From Anaerolineales bacterium UBA2200 (GTDB taxonomy: Bacteria; Chloroflexota; Anaerolineae; UBA2200): a stretch of 48,703 nucleotides of DNA. This document shows, one piece after another, positions 17,714 through 26,026 of this stretch. Where the stretch lies: positions 1 through 48,703 of the forward strand of contig DCVA01000053.1 of the NCBI GenBank assembly GCA_002327925.1. Direction: 5' to 3'. The notes below the pieces were generated by a model. The model had not been told where the DNA came from, did no database searches, and was given only the letters and a program-made list of their open reading frames with translations. Position 1 is the first letter of the stretch. Every line of letters begins with the position of its first letter. The position numbers were made by a program, and so were the translations under genes.

Positions 17714-18239
17714 GTGACACCTCCACCAGGCCCGCCGGATAGCGCCGCGCCAGATCCTGATAAATACCCTTGAAGCGCAGCCACTCGGCCCTGTAATCTT
17801 CGCCAACGGTCTTGTCCAGCAGCTTGGCCGGCACGCCCACCGCGATATGGTTGGCGGGTACTTCCTGGTGCTGGCGAACCACCGCGCCCTCCCCCACCAC
17901 AGCCCACTCCCCCACCACGGCCCAGTCGCTGACCACCGAACCCATGCCAATGACCGCATAGTTCTGGATGGTGCAGTTGTGGATTACGCAGCCGTGGCCG
18001 ATGGTGACCTGGCTTCCGATGTGCGTGGTCTCATCCGGCCGGGCGTGGATAACGCAGTTCTCTTCGATGCTGGAGCCATCGCCAACGACAATGGTGCCAT
18101 AGTCGCCACGCAGGCGGGCGCCCGGCCCGATCCAGCAACCCTCGCCGACCGTTACGGCGCCGATGATGTCGGCGGACGGGTGTACATAGGTGCCCTGACC
18201 GAGTCTCGGCCTGCGTCCCTCAAACTCGTAGATGGCCAT
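17706..18239 (-). CDS. Gamma-class carbonic anhydrase family protein
   Basis: Left-handed beta-helix trimer of the YrdA/PaaY/CamH kind; some members hydrate carbon dioxide, others lack activity. The 177-aa product is built of hexapeptide repeats, with metal-ligand His65 (VIHARP), His82 and His87 (TIGHGCVIH). The acidic proton-shuttle loop of archaeal Cam is absent. The C-terminal helix (about 145-175) is typical. The ATG at 18239 has AGGAGGTG upstream and a sigma-70 promoter at 18270-18298. Its stop overlaps the radical SAM gene, so the two are made together. Confidence 0.9.
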   Translation of the reverse strand: MAIYEFEGRRPRLGQGTYVHPSADIIGAVTVGEGCWIGPGARLRGDYGTIVVGDGSSIEENCVIHARPDETTHIGSQVTIGHGCVIHNCTIQNYAVIGMGSVVSDWAVVGEWAVVGEGAVVRQHQEVPANHIAVGVPAKLLDKTVGEDYRAEWLRFKGIYQDLARRYPAGLVEVSHD

Positions 18240-18269
18240 AGCGGCGCACCTCCTACCGGTGATAGCCCC

Positions 18270-18298
18270 ATTGTAACGCACGCTGCGAACGTGCGCAA
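18270..18298 (-). promoter_or_regulatory. sigma-70 promoter for the carbonic anhydrase-AmrS operon
   Basis: On the minus strand TTGCGC (18298-18293) and TACAAT (18275-18270) with a 17-base spacer. The transcript would start near 18263, about 25 bases before the ATG. Confidence 0.65.
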
Positions 18299-18319
18299 CC
18301 ATCAGTCGGAAGGCCAGGG

Positions 18320-18349
18320 TTCTATGCAATCGCCGGGAGTTGTGATAAG
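18320..18349 (+). promoter_or_regulatory. possible extended -10 promoter for lon
   Basis: TGTGATAAG (18341-18349) reads as an extended -10; a weak TTCTAT (18320-18325) lies 18 bases upstream of GATAAG. No heat-shock operator of the CIRCE kind is seen. Confidence 0.35.
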
Positions 18350-18383
18350 ATGAGCCCAAGTTCAAGGGAGGTTTGCCTACCTG

Positions 18384-20828
18384 ATGATGGAAGATTTCGA
18401 CCCCGGTATCTTCGCCGGGGACAATGTGCTCGACCAGAGCACGGAAGCGATTGAGCTCCCACTCCTGCCAGTGCGGGATACTATACTGTTCCCCCGGGTG
18501 GCTGCGCCGCTCTTTGTCAGCCGGGAAAAGTCAATCAAGGCGGTCGAGGCGGCCATGGGCGCGAACCAGCGCATCGCCGTTTTCGCACAAAAGTCGGTGG
18601 AAACGCAAGAGCCGGGGCTCGAGGATCTGTTCGAGCTGGGCACTGAAGCAGCCGTGGGCCGTCTCTGGCGCATGCCCGACCAGACCACGAGTGTCTTTGT
18701 TCAGGGCCGCCGCCGTCTGCGCCTGCTGAAACTGACCAAGACCGATCCTTATCTCGTGGCCCATGTGCTCCCGATTCTGGATTCGGTCGAGAACACGCTC
18801 TCGACCGAGGCGCTGATGAGGGCAGTGCTCACCCTTTTCGAGAAGGTGGTGCACCTGAGCCGCAACATCCCCGACGACGCCTTCGTGACGGCGATGAACG
18901 TCAACGACCCCAGCTGGCTGGCTGACCTCGTTGCGTCGAACCTCAATCTCGAGCTGGCTCAGAAGCAGGAAATCCTCGAGGTTATCGACCCCATCGCCCG
19001 CCTGGAGAAGATGAGCGTACTGCTGGCCAAGGAGCTGGATGTGCTCGAGCTGGAGAGCCGCATCCATTCTCAGGTACAGCAGGAAGTGGACAAGGGTCAG
19101 CGCGAGTACTTTTTGCGCGAGCAGATGCGTGTGATCCAGACAGAGCTCGGTGAGGGCGATCCCATGACCCGCGAGGTGGCCGAGCTGCGGGAAAAGGTTG
19201 CCGGGTCCGACCTGCCAGCAGAGGTGAGAGACCGCGCGGAGAAGGAACTGAACCGTCTGGCCAGTATGCCGCCGGCCGCTCCAGAGATCAGCGTCATCCG
19301 TACTTATATCGAGTGGTTCCTGGACCTGCCCTGGGCCAAACGCACCGAAGACAACCTGGATATCAAACACGCCAGCGATGTTCTGGCTCAGAATCACTAT
19401 GGCCTGAACAAAGCCAAGGAACGGATTCTGGAGTACATCGCGGTACACAAGCTGGCTCCGGACAAAGTGCGCAGCACCATCCTCTGCTTTGCCGGTCCTC
19501 CGGGGACGGGCAAAACCTCGCTGGGCAAGTCCATCGCCGCCGCGTTGGGGCGCAACTTTGTGCGCGTCAGCCTGGGGGGCATCCGTGACGAGGCCGAAAT
19601 CCGAGGCCACCGCCGCACCTACGTGGGTGCCCTGCCCGGCCGCATCCTGCAAACGATGCGCCGCGCCGGAAGCGTCAATCCGGTCTTTATGCTGGACGAG
19701 ATTGACAAGCTCGGTATGGACTTTCGGGGCGATCCTTCGTCGGCCCTGCTGGAAGTGCTCGATCCGGAACAAAACAACGCTTTTTCGGATCACTACCTGG
19801 AGGTGCCCTACGACCTCTCCAAGGTGATGTTCATCACCACCGCCAATGTGCTCGACCCTGTGCCTCCCGCCCTGCGCGACCGGCTGGAAGTAATCGAGTT
19901 CCCGGGGTACATCGAAGAAGAAAAGATCGAGATTGCCAGGCAGTTTCTGATCCCGCGCCAGCTGGAGCAGCACGGGCTTGCCAGGCTCCACTTTCCGACC
20001 CAGACCCTGCGCCTTATGATCCGTGAGCACACCTTCGAAGCGGGAGTCCGCAACCTCGAACGTGGCATCGCCACCATCTGCCGGAAAGCCGCCCGGCGCG
20101 TGGCCGAAGGCAAGCCGGCACCCCGTTATGTGCTCCCTCAGAGCCTGATCAAGCACCTGGGTCCGCCCGACTATGTCTATGGTCAGATGGAGAAGGAAGA
20201 CGAGGTCGGCGTAGCGATGGGGCTGTCGTGGACTGAGGTCGGTGGCGACACTCTGCCCATCGAGGCCACGGTAATGCAGGGCAAGGGGGGCTTGCTGCTG
20301 ACGGGCCAGCTGGGTGACGTCATGCAAGAGTCAGGCCAGGCCGCCCTCAGCTACGCCCGCGCCCACAACAAAGAGCTGGGTCTTGCCGGGGTCAACTTTG
20401 AAAAGATCGATATCCACGTGCACGTGCCGGAGGGAGCGATACCCAAAGATGGCCCTTCTGCCGGCATCACCATGGCCACGGCCATGATTTCCGCCCTGAC
20501 CCACCGGCCCGTGCAACGCAAAGTGGCCATGACCGGCGAAATCACCCTGCGTGGACACGTCCTGCCCATAGGCGGCCTGCGGGAAAAGGTCCTTGCTGCC
20601 TACCGCGCCGGTTTCAGAACCCTGGTCCTGCCTCGCCAGAATCAGAAGGACCTAGTCGACGTTCCGCGCAAGGTGCAGCGAGGCATCAAGTTCATCTACG
20701 TGGAGACAATGGACGAGGTCCTGCCAGTGGTCCTGCTCTCTGCAAAAGGCACCCAGCCAACGGTCCAACCTGCCCCCAAGAAGAAGCGGAGCGTGCGGAA
20801 GCATGAACAAGACACTGTATCCTCCTAA
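18384..20828 (+). CDS. lon: ATP-dependent protease Lon (LonA type)
   Basis: Soluble hexameric AAA+ protease that degrades misfolded and selected regulatory proteins. The 814-aa protein has the N-terminal LON domain (about 27-220, starting LPLLPVRDTILFP), a coiled middle part, the AAA+ module with Walker A GPPGTGKT (371-378) and the protease domain with the Ser692-Lys735 dyad (KDGPSAGI and GGLREKVLAA). The start is one of two adjacent ATGs (18384 or 18387) behind AAGGGAGG. The lysine/arginine-rich C-terminus overlaps the next gene by 26 bases. Confidence 0.97.
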   Translation: MMEDFDPGIFAGDNVLDQSTEAIELPLLPVRDTILFPRVAAPLFVSREKSIKAVEAAMGANQRIAVFAQKSVETQEPGLEDLFELGTEAAVGRLWRMPDQTTSVFVQGRRRLRLLKLTKTDPYLVAHVLPILDSVENTLSTEALMRAVLTLFEKVVHLSRNIPDDAFVTAMNVNDPSWLADLVASNLNLELAQKQEILEVIDPIARLEKMSVLLAKELDVLELESRIHSQVQQEVDKGQREYFLREQMRVIQTELGEGDPMTREVAELREKVAGSDLPAEVRDRAEKELNRLASMPPAAPEISVIRTYIEWFLDLPWAKRTEDNLDIKHASDVLAQNHYGLNKAKERILEYIAVHKLAPDKVRSTILCFAGPPGTGKTSLGKSIAAALGRNFVRVSLGGIRDEAEIRGHRRTYVGALPGRILQTMRRAGSVNPVFMLDEIDKLGMDFRGDPSSALLEVLDPEQNNAFSDHYLEVPYDLSKVMFITTANVLDPVPPALRDRLEVIEFPGYIEEEKIEIARQFLIPRQLEQHGLARLHFPTQTLRLMIREHTFEAGVRNLERGIATICRKAARRVAEGKPAPRYVLPQSLIKHLGPPDYVYGQMEKEDEVGVAMGLSWTEVGGDTLPIEATVMQGKGGLLLTGQLGDVMQESGQAALSYARAHNKELGLAGVNFEKIDIHVHVPEGAIPKDGPSAGITMATAMISALTHRPVQRKVAMTGEITLRGHVLPIGGLREKVLAAYRAGFRTLVLPRQNQKDLVDVPRKVQRGIKFIYVETMDEVLPVVLLSAKGTQPTVQPAPKKKRSVRKHEQDTVSS

Positions 20829-21879
20829 AGGGACAACCGGTCCGATTCTGCGCCTCGCCCTGTGCGGCATTCTGCTGGCCACTCTGGGGGCATGCAATAA
20901 CCCGGCCCCTGACGAACCGCGTCGGGAGATGGTGAGTCTGCGTACCGACATCGACCTGGGCAAAGAGGTTCTTGACGTCTACCGTGAAGACACGGATAGC
21001 GATGGCGCGGACGAGTGGATTGTCTTCTATCGCTTTGACCAGGTAGGGACCGGCGGCCCTGTGGCGGCCATCATCTATGACGCGGCGCTAGAACAGGCAT
21101 CGCAGCTTCCAGTTCTCTATCCCTTCAAGCTACGCACTCCGGACCAGAACTACCTGTCCGAGGTGGTCCCAGAGGTCACCATGGTCAACATCCTGACCGA
21201 GGGCAACTCGATAGCCCGCGACGAGCTTGTGTTCAGCACCGATCGAGAGGTGGCCATCTTCCGCATCAGCCGCGACCCGGCGATCCCACCCACCGACAAC
21301 CCGCCCCTGTATCGCTGCATCGGCTTTTTTCGCAGTGACCGGGTGTCTTTCGACCCTGTCACCTTCCAGGTCATCGTGACCAGCTATTCCGGCTTTGAGC
21401 GCAGCCAGCTGGTCACCAAACGCTATTACAAACCCGAGAACCCGCCCAACGCGGACGGCTACTTCCTGACCGGCACCACCACCCTTCCCACCCCCTACGA
21501 GTACGAGGTGGACTTTCGCGAGCCGCTCACCACAGCCGTTCTGGAAACACCCTACCCAGAGAAGATCGTGCTGGCCTTCTACAAGAGTCTGGGGCAGGGG
21601 AGCATTCAGCCGGCAGCGGCCGAGTATCTGACCGCGGCGGCAGCAACCGAGTTCAAGGCCGGGCGGCTGCGCGTCGGCTCGCCGTTTGCCCTGGAGCAGA
21701 TCCGCAAGGCAGCGGTCAAGAGGTTGAGCTACTTTCCCACTCAGGACACAGACACCAGCGCTCGCATCATCGCAGAAATAGTCTCTACTTCGCGGGCCGG
21801 GCAGCAAAGCAGTCCCATCGAGGTCACCTGGATCTTGCAGAGAGTCGACAACCGCTGGAAACTGCACGCTCTGGAGTAG
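20803..21879 (+). CDS. Lipoprotein of unknown function
   Basis: I do not recognise a named family. The 358-aa product has a signal peptide and a good lipobox (TLGAC, Cys31), so it should sit on the outer face of the membrane. Residues 63-71 (DTDSDGADE) look like a calcium-binding loop followed by WIVFYRFD. The C-terminal part (about 245-358) resembles small beta/alpha folds found in secreted stress lipoproteins, but this is only an impression. It starts inside the end of lon, so translation is probably coupled. Confidence 0.75.
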   Translation: MNKTLYPPKGTTGPILRLALCGILLATLGACNNPAPDEPRREMVSLRTDIDLGKEVLDVYREDTDSDGADEWIVFYRFDQVGTGGPVAAIIYDAALEQASQLPVLYPFKLRTPDQNYLSEVVPEVTMVNILTEGNSIARDELVFSTDREVAIFRISRDPAIPPTDNPPLYRCIGFFRSDRVSFDPVTFQVIVTSYSGFERSQLVTKRYYKPENPPNADGYFLTGTTTLPTPYEYEVDFREPLTTAVLETPYPEKIVLAFYKSLGQGSIQPAAAEYLTAAAATEFKAGRLRVGSPFALEQIRKAAVKRLSYFPTQDTDTSARIIAEIVSTSRAGQQSSPIEVTWILQRVDNRWKLHALE

Positions 21880-21894
21880 GAAGCGGGGCAGGGC

Positions 21895-22446
21895 TCAGCC
21901 GGGGTTCGCCTCATAGAAGCAAAGCAGTGTGCTGCCGTACTTGCGTTGGTCCGTCAGGCAGAGGTGAACCAGTTCCAGTGGCTCATACTCCCTCGGATGG
22001 ATCTGGGCCACCACCAGGCCATCCGGGGCGACCACGCGCGAACCGTCCAGGGCCCGCACGGTGCGGGCCCAGAGCCCCTGGTACTGAGGCGGCGCCACAT
22101 AGACGATGTCGAAGGGCTGGCCGGCATACGTCTCCAGGAACTTGAACACGTCCCGTCTCAGAACCTGCGCCCTGTCAGCCAGTTGAGTGAGCTCGAGGTT
22201 GCGGCGGATGGTGGCCAGGGCACGTACCTCGCGCTCGACGAATACTGCCCGGGCCGCCCCCTGGCTCAGGGCTTCGATCCCGACTCCGCCCGTCCCCGCA
22301 AACAGATCCAGGAAGCGCGCCTCAGGCAGATCGCCGGAAAGGATATTGAACAGGGAGACCTTGACCCGATCGGTCACGGGACGGGTAGAGTCGCCAGGGA
22401 CTGCGTACAGCCTGCGCCCCTTGGCCTTGCCTGTGATCACGCGCAT
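21895..22446 (-). CDS. rsmD: RsmD-family 16S rRNA methyltransferase
   Basis: RsmD adds a methyl group to N2 of G966 of 16S rRNA using S-adenosylmethionine. The 183-aa protein fits in length and in motif I (DLFAGTGGVGIEAL, 47-60), the N-terminal MRVITGKAKGRRL and TRPVTDRVKVSLFNIL. The catalytic motif that reads D/N-P-P-Y/F in the family is VAPPQY here (Ala118), so the acidic or amide residue is missing. The ATG at 22446 lies within the end of plsC (10-base overlap) and has no ribosome-binding site of its own, which suggests coupling. Confidence 0.85.
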   Translation of the reverse strand: MRVITGKAKGRRLYAVPGDSTRPVTDRVKVSLFNILSGDLPEARFLDLFAGTGGVGIEALSQGAARAVFVEREVRALATIRRNLELTQLADRAQVLRRDVFKFLETYAGQPFDIVYVAPPQYQGLWARTVRALDGSRVVAPDGLVVAQIHPREYEPLELVHLCLTDQRKYGSTLLCFYEANPG

Positions 22447-23144
22447 GGGTGTCTCGCTCTGGTCGCCGCGTCCTCTGTCTCGGTCATTGTGTAGCACTCC
22501 ACGAGCTGCTGCCCAGCGTACACACCGTGATAGGACGGCGGCAGCAGCGCCGCTATGCGCAGCATAACCTCATCGCTCATCGCCTGCCTGGCCTCGTGCG
22601 TTGGCCTCTGGGGGACGGGCAGCAGGCGAAAGGCCTGACCCACTACTACCTTCACCTGTGTCCGTCGCAGACGCCTCAGGTTGTGCAGAAGACGTTCCTG
22701 TCCGTACATGGCCACGGGCACCAGAACTGCCTCCGGGGCTCTGGACGCCAGCAGCACAATGCCCGACCGTGCCCGCAACAGCCGACCATGATGGCTGCGT
22801 GTGCCCTCGGGGGCCAATCCCATCATGCCGCCCCCATGAAGCACAGACAGGGCCTGACGCATCGCGTTCAGATCCATCTCGCCCCTGCGTATCGGGATGG
22901 TGCCCCAGGCCCGCGCAACGAGCCTGCTGATGGGATTGCCCCACAGCTCGGCTTTGGCCAGACCCGTCACCTGCCGGGGCATGATCACGTACAGCAGCAG
23001 CGGATCGACAAAGCTGATATGGTTGGCCACCAGCAGGACCGCGCCAGCCCGCGGCACACGGTCCATGCCGGTGACCTCCAGGCGCAGAAACAGCCACGCA
23101 CCCAACCTGATCACCTGTACTGCGATCCAGCGTATCACGCCCAT
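22437..23144 (-). CDS. plsC: 1-acyl-sn-glycerol-3-phosphate acyltransferase (PlsC family)
   Basis: Transfers an acyl chain to lysophosphatidic acid to make phosphatidic acid for membrane lipids. The 235-aa protein has an N-terminal membrane-association helix, the NHISFVD box with His42 and Asp47, the glycerol-phosphate binding EGTRS (113-117) and VPVAMYG further on. The acceptor specificity is not fixed by sequence. It lies in the same direction as rsmD and 41 bases after the glycosyltransferase gene. Confidence 0.9.
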   Translation of the reverse strand: MGVIRWIAVQVIRLGAWLFLRLEVTGMDRVPRAGAVLLVANHISFVDPLLLYVIMPRQVTGLAKAELWGNPISRLVARAWGTIPIRRGEMDLNAMRQALSVLHGGGMMGLAPEGTRSHHGRLLRARSGIVLLASRAPEAVLVPVAMYGQERLLHNLRRLRRTQVKVVVGQAFRLLPVPQRPTHEARQAMSDEVMLRIAALLPPSYHGVYAGQQLVECYTMTETEDAATRARHPCA

Positions 23145-23185
23145 AGTCTATCCATGTCCAGAGGCTTGGCCGATGCCCATGCGGC

Positions 23186-24070
23186 CTACTTGGTGCTGTT
23201 CACGCGCTGCCACAAGGTGGCGAAGGGCTTTTTTCTGAGCTTGACATCCCACCACACCCTCAGCCACACGTGCAGGCGCGCGGCGAACAGGAGCAGTGTC
23301 CACCACAGCTCCTTTAGATTGCGGGCGTACCGCAGGGCCGCCGCCGTTCCGTCCAGCGCTTCACGCCGAAACGACCTCATCCCGCGACACGCCTGCACAT
23401 AGTTCTGCGCATACCCGCCCATCGAGCGGATCTTTTGCTTTGTCCAATCGCTGTACGTGGTCGGATACTTGACGTAGACCAGCGCCTGCGGAGCGTAGGC
23501 GGTGCGAAAGCCCTGGTCCCACACTCGATGCGAGATCAACCCATCTTCGGCCAGAGAGTCCTCAGGGATCGCATTGACCAGCGAGTGTCGAAAGGCATAC
23601 AGATAGCCGGAGGATTCCGAGAATTCGCCCCTTGCCGCCCGCAACTCGCGCTGGCGGTGGGCGCCCGCCTCAACCAGCAGGTGGGACCAGTAGCCAAGCA
23701 TCGTGTCGCGGGGGCTCAGGGACATGGGCCTGCCGCTGACGATGCCCACCTTCGGGTCAGCGAAGGGCTCCAGAAGCAATTTGACCGCCCCTGAACCTAC
23801 GTACACGTCACCGTCGCTGAGGATGAGGATCTCCCCCGTGGCTTCCTTGAATGCCAGGTTGAGGGCGGCTGGTTTGCCCTCGCCCCTGTCCCGCAGGCAA
23901 CGTATACCTGGATGACGCGCTGCAGCGTCGGCTGCCACAGCTCCCGTCGCTTCGTCCGCGCAGATCACCAGCAGCTCCCAATCCGCAGGTAGCGGCTGCG
24001 TCACAAAGGCCTCGATAGCCCTCCCGACGGTCGTTTCCTCCCGATAGGCGGTGATGACGATGGTCAGCAT
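23186..24070 (-). CDS. Glycosyltransferase family 2
   Basis: Transfers a sugar from a nucleotide donor, probably to a lipid or envelope polymer. The 294-aa protein has a GT-A fold: ITAYREE near the N-terminus, the metal-binding DGD (86-88), the catalytic EDG (LAEDGLISH) and a QKIRSMGGY segment in place of the processive QxxRW. The C-terminal part (about 250-285) is hydrophobic and Trp-rich, suggesting membrane association. The start codon has no ribosome-binding site and lies right at the predicted transcript start. Confidence 0.85.
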   Translation of the reverse strand: MLTIVITAYREETTVGRAIEAFVTQPLPADWELLVICADEATGAVAADAAARHPGIRCLRDRGEGKPAALNLAFKEATGEILILSDGDVYVGSGAVKLLLEPFADPKVGIVSGRPMSLSPRDTMLGYWSHLLVEAGAHRQRELRAARGEFSESSGYLYAFRHSLVNAIPEDSLAEDGLISHRVWDQGFRTAYAPQALVYVKYPTTYSDWTKQKIRSMGGYAQNYVQACRGMRSFRREALDGTAAALRYARNLKELWWTLLLFAARLHVWLRVWWDVKLRKKPFATLWQRVNSTK

Positions 24071-24076
24071 TGCTCA

Positions 24077-24105
24077 AGTTTAGCACACATCCCATAGCCC
24101 ACCAA
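24077..24105 (-). promoter_or_regulatory. extended -10 promoter giving a leaderless glycosyltransferase mRNA
   Basis: On the minus strand TTGGTG (24105-24100), a 17-base spacer ending TGC, and TAAACT (24082-24077). The ATG begins at 24070, six bases past the -10, so transcription would start at or next to the start codon. Confidence 0.45.
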
Positions 24106-24187
24106 GCATGACCGCTGGCGGCGAGCTTCCTCATCGGGGCGGAACAGGCCTCCCGACTTCCACAGACACTCCGCAAGCAGGCACAAA

Positions 24188-24225
24188 AGAACCTCCCTCG
24201 AAGCGGTAATCCTGTGGGAGGTTCT
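24188..24225 (-). terminator. intrinsic terminator of the deoxynucleoside kinase operon
   Basis: A 10-base perfect stem (24188-24197 with 24216-24225) with an 18-base loop. On the minus strand it is followed by TTTTGTG. It lies 25 bases past the kinase stop codon. Confidence 0.75.
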
Positions 24226-24250
24226 CAGGTGGGTCAGCGTGAAGGCAGGA

Positions 24251-24886
24251 TCACTCGAAGACCACAACCTCCTTGCCCGATAGCTTCTCCACGATTTTGG
24301 CGGCAATCAACTCCATGTGCGAGTTGAACTTGACAAAGTCGAGGTTGTCAGCCGGTACGGTCAACACGGGGCACAAAGAGAACCGCTCAATCCACTCTTC
24401 ATAGAGCTGGTTCAACTGCTCCAGATAGTCCGCCGAAACCTGGCGCTCGAAATCGCGGCCGCGCATGCGAATGCGTTTGACCAGCACAGGGGCTGACGCA
24501 CGAAGGTATACCACCAGGTCCGGCGGGGGCAGGAACAACCCCATAGCCATATACAGCTCTCTGTATGTGCGATAGTCACGCTCAGTCATATTGCCCTGGC
24601 GATAGAGGTTCTCGGCAAAGACCTCCGCGTCTTCGTAGACGCTGCGGTCCTGAACCACCGTCCCAGGCCGGTCCAGGATCTCGCGATGGTGCCTCAGTCG
24701 ACGGGAGAGAAAAAAGACCTGGGAATGGAAGCTCCATTGATGCATGTTGCCGTAGAAATCGGCCAGGTACGGGTTGTCATCCACTGCCTCGTAGAACGGC
24801 TCCCACGCCAGCTTCTCGGCCAGCATTGCGGTGAGGGTCGACTTGCCCACCCCGATGTTGCCAGCGACAGCGATGAACCTTTTCAC
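24251..24886 (-). CDS. Deoxynucleoside kinase (dAdo/dGuo type)
   Basis: Phosphorylates salvaged deoxynucleosides with ATP to feed dNTP pools. The 211-aa protein has the P-loop GNIGVGKS (9-16), the DRSVYED segment (80-86) that holds the sugar and base, and the LID arginines in RIRMRGRDFE. The start is GTG at 24886, behind GGGGGAGG, and overlaps the stop of the upstream kinase gene (GTGA). In lactobacilli two such subunits pair into dAdo/dGuo kinase heterodimers; a similar pairing with the next protein is inference. Confidence 0.92.
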   Translation of the reverse strand: MKRFIAVAGNIGVGKSTLTAMLAEKLAWEPFYEAVDDNPYLADFYGNMHQWSFHSQVFFLSRRLRHHREILDRPGTVVQDRSVYEDAEVFAENLYRQGNMTERDYRTYRELYMAMGLFLPPPDLVVYLRASAPVLVKRIRMRGRDFERQVSADYLEQLNQLYEEWIERFSLCPVLTVPADNLDFVKFNSHMELIAAKIVEKLSGKEVVVFE

Positions 24887-25920
24887 GCCTCCCCCTTGTC
24901 CAGCGCGACCCCACAGTCCTCGCGAATCCTCGCCAGGTAGGCTTCTTCCAGACTGATGCCCATGCCGTTCGCCAGGCGCAACAGGCCGGCCAGAGAACCG
25001 GCGAGGTGGCCTTTCAGTGCTGGTGACCGATCCTGTATGGCGCGGATCTGGGCCTCGCTGCGATTGCCTACCTGCATCGCCAGTCTGTCCTGGACCGCCC
25101 AGGCCTGACCGAGTTCACTGGCCAGCCCGCCCAGTTGAGCTTGCAGGGTCAGAAAGTCGTGATAGACATCCCCTTGTTCACCCTCATCCTTGTCCGCATC
25201 GCGACGCCACGACTGCAGGTCGCTCAGGCGCCGTCTCCTTCCTTCGATGATCGCCCGGCCACGCTCCCGCGCCGGCGTCTCTATGTCCAGTAGCGGACGC
25301 TGGTGTGTGCCCGTGCCCAGGGCCGACCGGATCCGCTGCATGACCGACGCCAGATCTTCTGGATTGCGCACGATATTCAGGTTGTTGGTATCGATGGTCA
25401 GGATGGGCGTTTGCGTATATGCGGCAAAGTACCTGTCGTAGGCCGTAGCCAGGTCCGCCAGGTAACCACGCGACATGGCGCGCTCGTAGGTGCGGTCGCG
25501 AACGGCGATGCGCTCCAGCAGCACTTCCAGATCTGCCCGCAGGTATACGACCAGGTCTGGCAGGGGAATCTTCTCCGCCAGCACGCCGTGAAGCGCAGTA
25601 TAGACGGTCATCTCATCCTTTGACAGGTTCAGCCTGGCGAACAGCTCATCCTTGGCGAAGGTGTAATCGCTGACCAGGGAACACCGCTGCAGAACTCGAG
25701 CAATCACCTCATGTTGCTGGCGGTAGCGGCTGAGGAGAAAGAAGATTTGCGTTTGAAAGGCGTACTTGGCTCGATCAGCGTAAAAGTCACTCAGGAAGGG
25801 GTTCTCTTCAAAGACCTCCAGCAGCAGGTCCGCGCCCAGCTCCGTGTGCAGCATGCGGGCCAGTGTGGTCTTGCCCACGCCGATCGGTCCTTCAATGGCA
25901 ACATAGTACCTTTCGGGCAC
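24883..25920 (-). CDS. Deoxynucleoside kinase with C-terminal MazG-like domain
   Basis: The N-terminal part (about 1-205 of 345) is a deoxynucleoside kinase with P-loop GPIGVGKT (11-18), SDYTFAKDELFA (84-95) in place of the D-R-S motif, and LID arginines in ERIAVRDRTYERAM. After a charged linker (about 212-248), residues 250-335 look like an all-helical MazG-type NTP pyrophosphohydrolase, ending LLRLANGMGISLEEAYLARI. The acidic metal ligands expected in the E-x-x-E and E-x-x-D helices read as Q/G and H/G/S, so that domain is probably not catalytic. The start is GTG at 25920 behind GAGGAGGG, driven by the promoter at 25998-26026. Confidence 0.85.
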   Translation of the reverse strand: MPERYYVAIEGPIGVGKTTLARMLHTELGADLLLEVFEENPFLSDFYADRAKYAFQTQIFFLLSRYRQQHEVIARVLQRCSLVSDYTFAKDELFARLNLSKDEMTVYTALHGVLAEKIPLPDLVVYLRADLEVLLERIAVRDRTYERAMSRGYLADLATAYDRYFAAYTQTPILTIDTNNLNIVRNPEDLASVMQRIRSALGTGTHQRPLLDIETPARERGRAIIEGRRRRLSDLQSWRRDADKDEGEQGDVYHDFLTLQAQLGGLASELGQAWAVQDRLAMQVGNRSEAQIRAIQDRSPALKGHLAGSLAGLLRLANGMGISLEEAYLARIREDCGVALDKGEA

Positions 25921-25997
25921 AGAACCCTCCTCGAGTGAGCTTGAAGCGAGATGGACAGAGCGTGGCAAGTATCGGGCTATCCGCTACTCTACCCAGC

Positions 25998-26026
25998 AGG
26001 ATAGTACGCGGGCCGCGAATTGTCAA
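25998..26026 (-). promoter_or_regulatory. sigma-70 promoter for the kinase operon
   Basis: On the minus strand TTGACA (26026-26021) and TATCCT (26003-25998) with a 17-base spacer. The 5' leader would be about 70 bases. Confidence 0.75.

Noticed and set aside
16901..17773. A 290-codon frame antisense to amrS
   Set aside because: Shadow frame over a well-conserved radical SAM gene.
17714..17959. An N-terminal extension of AmrS
   Set aside because: It is the out-of-frame reading of the carbonic anhydrase gene; GGAGGTG sets the start at 17713.
18531..20327. A 598-codon open frame antisense to lon
   Set aside because: It mirrors lon codons in a GC-rich gene, has no ribosome-binding site or domain, and lon is unmistakable on the other strand.
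22449..23402. A 317-codon frame antisense to plsC and the glycosyltransferase
   Set aside because: It spans two real genes on the other strand and lacks any motif.
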